Assembly (NCBI GenBank): GCA_030268105.1
Contig: BSDZ01000094.1
Span: 3,382,501-3,446,500, forward strand
DNA length: 64,000 nucleotides
Direction of reading: 5' to 3'
From: Volvox africanus
Lineage: Eukaryota > Chlorophyta > Chlorophyceae > Chlamydomonadales > Volvocaceae
Shown here: positions 35,301 to 46,558 of the stretch, piece after piece
How positions within the stretch are numbered: position 1 is the stretch's first letter
Layout: each line of letters starts with the position of its first letter
Made by a program: the position numbers and the translations under genes
Notes under the pieces: generated by a model
Database searches by the model: none
What the model saw: only the letters and a program-made list of their open reading frames with translations
Told to the model about the DNA's origin: nothing

Positions 35301-38300
35301 CACGTACCAGCTGGAAGTACTGACGCCGTTGCCTACACGTAAGAAGTTGCCTCTGTCCTTGGATCCCTCATTAGGCCATAAGCGGTCCATATGCCACCAG
35401 GAACGATCCATCCATCCGTGTCTCTGGACCCAACCTCGAGCCATCCCAGCTGAGCCCCGCTCCGTTCTGCCCCGCTCTATTTCACATAAGAGTTACGGTG
35501 ACTCTGGTCGGTGGGACCCATTCTATGGAGTGTTGGATCCTGTCTGCAAGCATGAGCCACCTCCTTGCACCTCATCACCTTCTCACTGCGGTAGCCTACC
35601 CATATTTCTGTGATTCGCATTTCTTACCCTGCCTCTAAACCCTGCCCACCCCCGGTTGCCACCCAAGGTTGCACGGCTCCCGCTGTGCCACAACCGCGGC
35701 TCTGCACATTGCGCTTGGCGACCGGCTTTCGCTGGACAGCGGCCGCGTGGATGCTGCCGACGGCTCAACGCGACATTTTGTATGCCAGGCAGGGTACGGC
35801 TTCATGGGCGACGTGATGCGCTTCAGCGAGCGGCTGCGGTTCATGGGGCCAACAAGGTGCGTGCGTACGTGGGGCGTCTGCTTCGGCACCCGGGGCATGC
35901 AAATTTAACTAAGCTGGGCAAACCTGGCGGATATAGATGTTGCAAAGCATGTTCCAATTCAGAGTAGTGGCGTGCGTAATGGCCTGTAACAGGTGGTGTA
36001 ACTGAATTAGGCAAAGTGGTTGTTTCTTGCCGATGGAAGCGCATCAGCAGCTGCGGGAGGACTTGTAGGTTGTCAGGCGCTTCGTCAGAGCACAGCAGAA
36101 GTCCAGGCCATAACACTCGGGATGTAACGGTGGGACGTGTTGGATTGGAGCCATCCTTCCTGATAGCTTGCAACTCTTGCAATCATCTGTGGCACTTTCT
36201 TACCGTTGTACTCGGTCCACATGTCGCCGAACATAGATATGACGTGACGGGGGCGGTTCAATACATGCGCCTGGCGAGCTACCGTGTGAAGCTATCCTAC
36301 CGGGAGGCGCCTTCAACCACTGCTGATGTGCAGCAGCTATGCACAACGCAGTGCGAGGTTTGCCGCATGGCAGGTATGGGGAACAGGGCGTGGTGGGGTT
36401 ATCCCCAAGGGAGGAATATATTGCTGTGGTCCGACACAGCAACCGGCTCCAAAGCCTGGCTCTGTCGTTCCTGCTCGCGTGTCTGCAGATTACGAAATGG
36501 GTTTGCCACACCACAGCAGAGGTTTCCTCACAGCACCACACCCGCCACACACCACACCTCACCCGCACCACGAAACCCGCATGGCAAAGGGCGGCATAGC
36601 ACCCACACACGCAAGCACCCCCAATCACCCCACCGAGCAACCAGCTTGTTCAACCCGTAGGCATTCGGATCCAAACCCCCCACCCTCACCGGGGTGGCGG
36701 TGGCGCAAGTCCTCATGCGGCCGGTCCCACCGGTGGTGCCGGGGGCGCGATCGGGAAGGTTGGCGGTGTGAGTCCTCGGGCAGCCGGAACAGTTCCCGCT
36801 GGTGCTATTAACAATAACAGCGCTGTGACACTATTTCGTTCCTCGCCGACACCACCGGCATCAGCTCCCGCTTCTTTTATTGTCCCAGCGGATTCGGCGC
36901 CTTCATCTGGTTCGCTTGGTCCACTGCCTTCGGGGGGCGCGAGCGGGGTTACGGTGCCTGGGATTCCGGTGTGGGAGGCCTATGGTGGACACGACGGTGA
37001 TGGCGGTGGCGGTACCGCGGGAACCGGCACCGGCGCAAGCGGCACACTTTTCCGTACTTCTAACACGCCGCCCCCTGGGCCGGCTCCAGCATCAACAGTC
37101 CCAGCATTGGCGTCGGGAGTAGCATTGGCATCAACAGGGTTGCTTGCTGGGGAGCGGCAGAGTCTCGGCCAGGCGCAGCAGTCCGCACCCCAAAGTAGTG
37201 ACGTTGCGGACATCGCCATAGGCGCGATGGCATGCACGCCGGACAGTACGTCTAAACACATCGCCATGGGCAGTGTATTTGCGACAGCAGCAGCAACGGC
37301 AACGGCAGCAGCCGTTGGCGGCCCGCATGCCTCGGAGGAGGGTTGGATCAAGGCCGAGGGCGAGTATGTGTCTGTCATGTGCATCGTGACCCCCTGCCGG
37401 AGCGACAAGAGCAAACGAGGTACGGAGCAGGGTTAAACCCCAAGCAATGTTTTGCGGCACCCGGCTGCCTCTCCTTATAGTTGTTTGGGGACTGTTGCCT
37501 CCTGACGCGCGTTGTTGTGTTTTTATCCCACATTAACCGCATAAACCGCAACCTCGCCCAATCCTGTCCTGCGCCGCTTCGCAGGCATCATCCCAAACGG
37601 CCACCTCTCAGATGGGCGCATGTACTTGGTCCTGGTTTCCAAATGCTCCCACTTTGATTTCCTGCGCTTCTTGCTGCGTCTCTCCACACGCGGCCTGGTA
37701 GACCGCTGCCTGCCCTTCGTAAGGGTCATCCCCATCACTGCGCTCAAGCTCGCGTAAGTGAGGTCCCAAAAGAGAGCGGGATGGGATTCAGAAGGAACAC
37801 ACTTTGATTCAGCCACTGGCTTGGGGATCTGGGCTATGTTTGGGGTTGAGCGCGAGGGCGATGGACTACGCTGAGATGGCATTGTGATGTCAGGAACGTT
37901 CATAGTCATTACGACCGCACGGTCATGGAAACGTATCCTGTCTTCAGGCCATGTATCGCGGTTGCGTTCATTTGGGTTCCCAACCACCTCCTGGTTCCTG
38001 GGTTACGAACCTCTTCCTGCCGTCCCCCAAGTCTCCAGAGTACTGCAATATCTGCCGGTTTCCTGGTCATTCATCCTTGATCCTAAAATCCATGCGCCGG
38101 ACGCCAATCTATAAAGCCAATCCACGTTTTGTTGAGCGAAGTCTTGAGTTCATTTCCCGCGTTTACCACGCCACCAGACGCAAAACGTTCACAGTCATCA
38201 CCCACACGAAATTCGCTGCGTCCCGTATCCACCACCACTAGAGCGTTGCGCTTGCATATGTTTTCCGTGAAGTTTCGAGGCCTGAACGATGCGGAGTTGA

Positions 38301-38497
38301 CTCTTATGTTATCCAAACCCCGCAGGCCCCTGCCCGGGGGCCACCAACTGGGGGGCTGCCTTTCGGACCCTGAGGCCTCGGAGAGCGCCTGGAATGTGGA
38401 CGGCGAGTTGCTCATTCATAACGACGTGGACATCAGCATTTCCCGTGGCGCTCTGGAAGTGTTTGCACGTGGCCTTGAGACGGCCGCTGGGAACTAA
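32378..38497 (+). CDS. CERK: Ceramide kinase (DAG-kinase catalytic fold)
   Basis: Proposed exons: 32378-32417, 32691-32843, 33259-33326, 33636-33796, 34330-34462, 34765-34857, about 34998-35062, 35232-35338, 35668-35856, 36237-36373, 36661-37419, 37585-37753 and 38242-38497. The enzyme phosphorylates ceramide using ATP. The N-terminal half resembles the PH-like region of CERK (FRGTKVKVKFTRTHITW, REYSFVIYTFSRKG). The catalytic domain has NLLVFINPYAGTR, the nucleotide loop VVAVGGDGLFQ, VGHVPAGSTDAVAYT, ALHIALGDRLSLD and GYGFMGDVMRFSE. The CERK-specific cysteine motif appears as CTTQCEVC, then DGRMYLVLVSKCSHFDFLRF, and the end reads WNVDGELL and VFARGLE. Exon 11 inserts about 200 low-complexity Gly/Ala/Pro/Ser residues. 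The short first exon is the weakest call. The junction after 34857 is phase 0 but the next readable exon needs one extra base, so a micro-exon, sequence error or frame lesion is possible. The last acceptor could also be at about 38137. Confidence 0.85.
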
Positions 38498-41400
38498 AGG
38501 GCATTGGCGGTGTCTGCAACTGTGATGCTCTGTTGTGACCTGAGCCTCAGCGCGCGCCTCGCGGGGTGTTGCCGGGTTGGGCGAAATGGTAGGGCAAGGA
38601 ACCCTACACGGAGGTGTGCTGTACGTGTTGCCGGGGAAAGCCACGTTCTCGGCAGGGACGTCGGGCTCTAAGCGGCAGTCGAAGAGGGGTAGAGCCAGTC
38701 ACCAGCGGGCCCAGCCACAGGAACCAACGGAATTGGGGCAGAACGCGGGCAGAGACGGGGATGGACGATTGGGGCGCGAACGCTTATGTGACCTCAGGTA
38801 CGCTTGCCGGCGGCAGCGGTGGACTGCTGCCTTTGAACTATCCTTGTCATGTTGTGGGCTTACGGTATTGGTTGAGATGGGATGAGTAAAGTTTTCCCAA
38901 GTTCATTGTGAGCCATGGATGACGGTGGCGCTAGATGGAAGTGGTGGCCTCATTTCTTCAGCGGAAAAGTTTTGCCCAGGGTTTATTGCGCTCCCTAAGA
39001 GTGTGCTTTTGCTGTAATCTTTAATCCCTACGTGGCTGCTTTGCCTGAAACGACTTATAGCTATTGGTTGTCGTGTATGTGTGTTTCCTCGCTTGTTCGG
39101 CACGTAAGCATTCTCGCGCTGTTGCTGCTGCTGTGGGCGGCGGCCCCAACAGTAATGGCAGCGGGGGCAACCGCTCAATTACCATGACGTGGGCCCAATG
39201 AAGCATTTAATGTGTTAGAAGTTTGCGTAAGGTGCCTCTGATCTATCCCCGCTGGCAGGTAGGGGGTTTGGGGCCGTGAGACTAGGCCCGCTGCTGATGC
39301 TGTAGCATTCTTACATATTCATGAGCCATGCGTATCTTTCAAGGGGATTCTATGGGAAGCTGCCAAGGGGTCGGAAATGGGAACCCAGTTATTTGTCTTT
39401 GATTCGCCTTTGAGTGTGCAAGACGGATCTTTCATATGAAACCGACGATGCTCACGCGGACATATGCAGGGCGCTCTGAGTGTGTTCCAGTAACGTGCTC
39501 GTCATTCTCGGCTCCATGGGCATTTGCACAATGCATCCGTAAGTCCATCTAATGGTATTGACCGTCCACGAGGTTGGTTGTCACAGCGCTCAATGTAGAG
39601 GGCCGATGCACCACGTGTGAGCTATTTTGGGACGCCACGAGAGGACGATGCCATGGGGTGGTGCATGTCTGCATTTTTGCTACGTAGGGAATGAGGACTT
39701 CAGTATGGGGATGGCAGCATGAAGTTCAAAAGGCATTGCTCCCTTCGAATATGCGTCACAAGTAGCACTGGCGCTGGGAGGCACACGGGTGACGAAACGG
39801 ATGTACCATCTGCATTCTGTTTATGGTTATGGTCGTGTGCGTCTCTTCCTAATTACGACAAAACGTTGGACGTTTGCTCGCCTTCAAGTGTGCATGCATG
39901 CGTATCTTGTGTGTTGCACGAAAAGCAGTCCGCCATGCTGTGTTGCAAACGCCCAGCTTCAGAAATCCTTTGCAAACCCCACAAATGTTGCAACAGTCTC
40001 AATCCATCGAGCCGTGTGTCGAGGGACTAAGCGTTACAGGTGGAATCTCGCGAAGCTAGGCCTTCCACTAGCACAGGCGGATAGAAGAAATTATGCTCCA
40101 ACTTATGCATCTCACAACTATCCGAAACAGCTTCTAGATCTTACGTATTTTCCGACAGTTCCAACTTCTCGTGCTGTCTCATACACGCACGTGTGTTGGT
40201 TTATCCTTATTTGCAATTGTGGGCAATACGCTGGCTACCCAGGCTACCTTACATGACGCTTGGGGGAAGGGCATGTCACGGGATGTCTCGCATCATGTAC
40301 TATGCACACATGCATAGCATTGTGGGCAGGTGTGGGCCGAGTCCAAATCATCTTAGGCGGCACGGGACATGTTATCCAGCGCGAATGCTGAGGAGGCTGA
40401 GATTGGGCGCCGGATACGTCACGGAGGTGTTCCCCATCAGTGCAGCCATAGCAGCCAACAGTTATGTAACGGTGTGTGATTAAGTAGCAGTAACGGCCTT
40501 TCCTAGAAGATGGAGTATCCATAGCTGAATGCCTCATCGACCATCGCAAACAGACATGCAGTAGGCCTTCTTTCGTGCAGCAAAGATCCTTACGACCGGC
40601 ACATCATACTGACGTTGGAGACGGGCGCGCACCCCCATCCATAAAACCTCTGGAGCGGCCCGTTGCATGACAGAAACGGATGCAATATGTTGCTAATTTA
40701 TAAAAACTATAACCAATATCCACAGTCAGGGCGGCAAGCTCCTGTTCAATTGGCGGGCTCAATTCTGCTGAATGAAACAACGAGACAAGTCAAGAGCCAT
40801 ATCTATAGACTTTCCTCATTAAGCACACCATACCTAAGTTGAGTTCAATATTGCCGTCTCACATCGATCGACGTGTCACCACACCTGCTGTGCCATGCAG
40901 TTAGGGACATGCCGTAGGGACTGACTGACACGTCAGCGAATACGGCACGACGGCATGACTGTGGACCAGCTTTCACTAATATTTCAAGCTCTATAAGACA
41001 ATATCTGATGTATATTAAAGGCCAGGATATGCCTTCGTAAGGATATTCGGTCCGAAAACATATAGGCCTGCAGGGCCAACCGCAGGTGTGCGTTACCACG
41101 ATTCGAGATTCATAACATCCCAAATTTCTATTTGAGCGCAATAAATTTATTTTCATGCCCGAGTTCAAGGAGAACGCTTCGTGATATTGTTGAAAGAAAG
41201 TACCTTTGTATTGTGTGGTTTAAACTGCACCGACATTTTTGAAACAATATATATAATGTTAAACCTGAAACAATATATTTATTTAGGAAGAGAGAACGCT
41301 TTTCCCATCGTTCAAATAAAGCTTGCTGCACACAGCCCGTACACAAGCGTCTGGAGGGTCTCGGAGTAGAAATCTGATTCGTCACCTGTGACGAGGGCAG

Positions 41401-42196
41401 CTGTATATCTCCCACATTAAGGAGTCATATACTTTCAATAATGAGTGGCTGATAAAAACGATTCATCTAGCAGCGCCACCTCTCCACACATATACAGTGG
41501 AAGCGGCCAACTGTACAACAACATCGTGTCAATCAAAACAGCTGCTTCAATAGTGGGTTTGAGGGTAAGTAGAATGCAGGAGCATGGGATCGGTACAGCT
41601 TCGTGGCTGTGCCTTGCACAGCAGCGAATACCTTGCTCTCGGTTTTGTGCTTCAATGCACTTATTAAGTTATGCTTGAATGAAAAATATATGGTTAATGC
41701 GTGGGCTTGGGTTTGGTATGTCACTACGGCTTGCTTTGCGCCAACTTGTTTTCTGGGAAACTGGTAAGGATGAATTCACATGTGCTAGAACTGATGTGCA
41801 AATAGCGCTGCTTGCCGACCTTCTTTTGCGTTTTGTGAAACAAGGGCTTAAAAGGAATATCTAGCTTCCTTACGACAGTTTAGTCGTGTTCACTGCTGGC
41901 CATCACTCACTAGGTTAGGATGTTCTGTGTACAAGTCAAAGTTATTGTCACTATGATTCGCGATGCACATCCATATTGCGGTCGTCCTTAAGAGTGCAAC
42001 GCCCGTATAGCGCTCTCCGCGTATCGGTTTACTTCTAAGCATGTGAAACTCCCCGTGATAACTCATCATTCAAAGCTGAATCTAACGCGTGGCAGGTCTG
42101 AACGGGCCGGCGGCACTGGTTATGGCACCTTAAGCCGACAGTAAGCAGTCATACTTGCTTCGACAAAGAGTGCACCTTTGTCCGCCCCAAGTCAAG
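38498..42196. other. Gene-poor region before the VARL gene
   Basis: About 3.7 kb. The first 0.5 kb is ceramide kinase 3' untranslated region. The rest contains only short unrelated frames (such as 39789-40256) and AT-rich stretches near 41230-41290. It probably holds the promoter and long 5' leader of the VARL gene. I recognise no mobile element. Confidence 0.5.
39013..39017 (+). terminator. TGTAA polyadenylation signal
   Basis: TGTAA 516 bases after the ceramide kinase stop at 38497. Confidence 0.5.
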
Positions 42197-45100
42197 ATGG
42201 ACTCCGATAACCCTACATCAGTGGCACAGGGGCTGGCGGAACCAATTTCTCCAGATCATAGTTTGAGTAAGGTCAATGAGACCAATGAAGCTGGCTGCCC
42301 GCCCGCCGACCACAAACCACACGTCATGCCCACGTTGCTCGAAGCGATTAATACTTCCGCCGGCAATTCCGAAATCGATGCAGCCGCAGCTGTAACCGCC
42401 GCAGCCAAACATTCTCAAAGCGCGCCTACTGTTTGTTTCGGCGGGATGAAGAACCTGTGCTTGGAGAACCAGGCTAATTACGCAGCGAAGCGGCTGGGTG
42501 CACCTTTGAAGGCCATCTCTGTCATGTGCAGCCCTCCCCCTCCTGAGCAGCTGGCGGCGAAGCGGCTGCGCGAGCTCGACCGGTCGCGGCAAGGCGCTAA
42601 GAGTGCCAAACGTTCCAAGGGCCTCAGCGAAGGCCGCAGCTCGACGGGCAGTCTGGAAGGCGGCAGTGATGCCGGGGAACCAACAGAAGGGGTGAATGGT
42701 AACACAGAAGCTCCCCGTCAAACCACCATCTACGGCGTCTTCCATCCGGATCGATACTTGAACGGGGAGGACTGCATCGACTATCAGGTTAGCAGGGCCT
42801 TGAGGTCTTGAGGCAAGACCACACGCTGTCTGTGTGTGATGTCTGCATTCGTACGGTGAAATCGCGCGGTACTCCACGAGGTTGTCGACCTCTCACGTTG
42901 ACCCAAGCTTTAATCCTTTCCTGTCGGAATCTTCTGTACAGCTATGCAAGCTTCCCCGTATTGCAACTCGCTGTGATTGGGTCCCTCCTCAACCCTCATC
43001 CTCACTGACTGGCTCCATGTGACTGACGAAATTTTTTTGCGCACCATGTGGCGTTTTCATTCCGAATCGTATCGCTTGTCAGGGAAACTTCATCACCAGA
43101 TCTAAGTTTGAAAAGGTAAGGTATTCATAGCGCATTATGAAGATCCGCGTGTCTCTAGCTTTTGCTGTTCGCCCTGCAATAACAACGCCGCTGGTGTTGG
43201 CTGATGTCGCTGATGTTGGCTTAAACGTAATTGTGGCTGTCCGCTATCTGAATGGTGTGCTGTGCTGCGCTGATCCGGACGAGGACCAGAGGATGTCTCA
43301 ACTGATATTTTCAACTCTCTCAGTTGATTTGCATTCGGCGGCCCAACACAAGACCGCTACCGTCCTGCGTCGCTGCTCCGAATATCCCTGGCACTATCCG
43401 CGCACTTTTTTTTATCTTCCTGACAACCTGCTCATCCCACGTCCTACATCCGACCCATCAGCAGCAGCCTCCCGAGCAAGCCATATTGTGCGCACCTGCT
43501 CCGTGTCAGCTGACCTGATGCTTATTACATGACTGATGCACCAACTCCCCGCTCTCTGCTCAACCGTTCCCTCAGCTGGGTGGCTCGCTGATGGCCAAAT
43601 GGTACCGGAGCATCCGTGTTGTAACGACGGACGAACCTCTAGGGGCCTGGCTTACACGGCGAGGGCTACCGGTATGTGTCTTGGGCGGTACACGGTCTGA
43701 ACACCGGCATCGGTGGGATCCTGGCGCAGTGGCTTTCTTCGCATGTGCCCTGCTGGCAACACCATTTGACGCTGCTGCCATTATCATGCTGCTTGTCATT
43801 ATCGCTACCACCGCGGGGCCCTTGTCGCGCAGGTGCTTAAGGGGAATCCACGAAATCGCCGCCCAGCATTGGCAAAGGACGGCTACGAAAACGATACCGG
43901 CGGGGCCGCAGCACGAGGGCGTGGTCCTAAGGTGACGTCGGTCTGCACGACACGCTCTGGCGAATCTAGCCCTGCCCGCGGCGGCCCCGCTGACACCGCC
44001 ATCACCACGGATTCACCGCTTGCATCAGCGGCCGTCGACTCGGGTGCAGCAGAGGCCAGGGCTGCTCCAGCGACGTCGAAGGCAGGATCTGGGCCCCGGT
44101 TCGCTTCCCCAGCTGATGGGGAGGATGAGGCTATCGTGGCAGCGGTGCCAGTAGCGGTCCCAGGTGGGGCCCGCAGTAATGGCGCCGCCTTGGCGCTGTG
44201 CGCATCGCCGGGCAGCAGGCCACATGCTACACCTTCAGGTGCATCCGGCATTGCCTCCGATGCCGGCAACGTTTGCTTTGGCAGTCTGAAGCCGCCGCCA
44301 GCAGTGACGATGGCGCCGCCTAACGCCGCTGCACGGCTTGATCTTCAACGCAGAAGCCCAAGCAGCAGCTCGCAGGTGTCTTCAGAGCAGCTGCAAGTGA
44401 GTATTCTGTCGTACGGGACAGGTCCGGCAGCCGTCACGAACCTTCCCGCCGTTGGCGGCGGACTCGAGGGCCCTGTGACAGCAGCGGCGGCACTCCCGAC
44501 GCGCGTCCCAGCTCAAACAGGGTCTGCTGTCGTTGTCGTTGGAGAACCGCCAAGCGTAGACAGCGGTGGCGGCGTCATTGGCGCTGGTGGCAGCGTGCGG
44601 TCTGTGGCATCGGCCCCAATTCCCCCGATGCCGCAGGTGCCAGTCTTCCACGGTTCTGCATTTAGAGGACGAATGGAGAGCCCCTTCGCCAACTGCACCG
44701 GCAGTCCGCTGGCACCGCGTTCCGGCCCGTATGCCTCCCCCGAGCAGGACGACGACGACGACGCGTGGCTAAGCTGGGCCTGGTCGCGGTGTGATGAGGC
44801 GACAGAGAACGGCGGACTGTCGGCGTTACCGCCACAACCACCCATGTTGGCAGATGGATCTGGAACGCTTAGGGCACCTGCATGCGATGAGACTGCTCGC
44901 GCTGGCTCCGGGCAGGACCTGGCACTTACGACTGGATCTGGGTCATTTGAGTGTCAGCTGCAGTTTGCAGGAAGCGCCGGTGGCGGTGGCGGTGGCGGTG
45001 GTGGCACCGCCGCTAAAATGTCGTCTGACTGGCTGTACCGTGACCCCATCGCTGCATCTCTGCCATCGGCATTTCCGGGGCAGCATTTCGCATTCGCACC

Positions 45101-45821
45101 TTCGTACGACGGCAAAGCAGGCTATGGCGGTGGTCAAGGGAGCCATCCCTATCAACGCCGGGCTCTGCAGGCTACACCCGCAGAATTTACAGGACAGCTC
45201 GTTGGCGGAAAGCCGCCGCCCCTCTCACAACACTCCTCAAAACCACTAAACCGAATTGAAATGGTGAAAATGGAGCTGATGCGAGGTGCACGTGGCAACA
45301 CTACTCATGAAGCCGTGAATGCTGCCGGCGGAGGGGCTCTGCTACCCGCCGAGGAAAGTCCCGGGAATGGGCTCCAGTCGAGGATGCCTTCAGCGCCGCC
45401 ACCATCACATGCGCCAGTACCGCAGCCGCAGCCGCAGTTGCGACGGAATGTGACGAGCAGCTTCGAGGCGCGCGTGGAACAGCTCATGCGCAGCGGCAAA
45501 CGTGGCGGCGGTGCATGCCTGGGCGGGTGGACCCCTGGGGCATGTGCTCCGCCAGCTAGCGGTGGTGTCGGTAGCACCGCCCTCCAGGCTCCTCCCCTCA
45601 GCGCCAGCACTGGCGGGGGGATTGGCTATGCAGCTTTCCACGGAACACACGGTATTGGGGCAACGGAGCAGCTCGCGCCGGACTGCCCGCAGCCTTATCT
45701 GCTCCAGGGATGCGGTGGTGCTACAGGGGATGGCGCAACGGCTCTGTGTTGGCGACGGGGCATGAGGGATCTGAACTGCCCATTCGTTTTGGGACCCGCG
45801 GCGGTGACTTGGAATTTGTAA
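42197..45821 (+). CDS. VARL/SAND-domain protein, RegA-like (RLS) family
   Basis: Exons 42197-42787, 43083-43115 (33 bases), 43576-43671 and 43833-45821, all phase 0, 902 residues. Residues about 177-260 form one SAND-type domain assembled across three introns: YGVFHPDRYLNGEDCIDYQ, GNFITRSKFEK, LGGSLMAKWYRSIRV, EPLGAWLTRRGLP, then VLKGNPRNRRPAL. This matches the volvocine RegA-like (VARL) form of the SAND DNA-binding domain. RegA is a nuclear repressor that keeps Volvox somatic cells terminally differentiated; RLS relatives exist in unicellular species, where stress roles are proposed. DNA binding and nuclear location are inferred. Upstream of the domain, basic KR-rich patches (AAKRLREL, KSAKRSKG) could be nuclear signals. 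The C-terminal 640 residues are Ala/Gly/Pro/Ser-rich with little structure except FEARVEQLMRSGKRGG. The start is the first in-frame ATG. No TGTAA lies soon after 45821 except over the stop itself, so more 3' exons are possible. Confidence 0.85.
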
Positions 45822-46528
45822 TCCTGGTCTCGGAGCGGGTTCTTGTTTTGTGGCGGGTTCTTACCTGGGCGGTTTCAAAGGCTGATTTCAAACACTCACA
45901 GAAGCACTCACAGGAGTGCGCTGGCATCTTCATCCGATTGATCGGGAGTATCTCTCTTCGAAACTCGGTTTCAGAGCGCCTGTTTGTTTGGATGGCGGAA
46001 AACACAAGCGTTGCCGTCAATCATCCGGACGCGTGGGGAGGGGTGTGTGCTTGGTTGGGGGCAATCAAGGTACACGCTTAGAGCTCGAATGTCCTGCCTT
46101 TCCAACTTTTGTGAGCGCAGCGTGGATTGAATGCGAACGGCTGGGTATGGGCTGGGCTGGGCTGGGGTCAGCCTTCTTTTGCCTTTTTGATGTTTTATCA
46201 TTGACTCAATGTGCTCCCGGGGACCACGGACCACGGACGTCGTGGCTAGGACTTGTGTCCTCGTGGATTTGCGAGCCGGCATCCATCTGGCCGCCCTATT
46301 TCTGACGGACGCATTCGCGGGTGGGGTCTGTACTTCGCATGTGCAGCGTTACGAACCATCCGAGCGCAGATTAGCAACCTTCTGTAGGGGAGGGCTCTCG
46401 CCCTAACGCAGGAACCCGTGGCCTACCGCCTCTCTCTACGCTGCTGCCATTGTTGCTACTACTGCTACAGTTTGCGTTACAATATTGCTCTTGTTGTCGA
46501 GCCGCCGACTACCACTGCCGTCGAGCTG

Positions 46529-46558
46529 TGTGTTGTGTTGTGTTGTGTTGTGTTGTGT
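46529..46558. repeat. (TGTTG)n microsatellite
   Basis: About six near-perfect TGTTG units in the intergenic region after the VARL gene. Confidence 0.85.
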
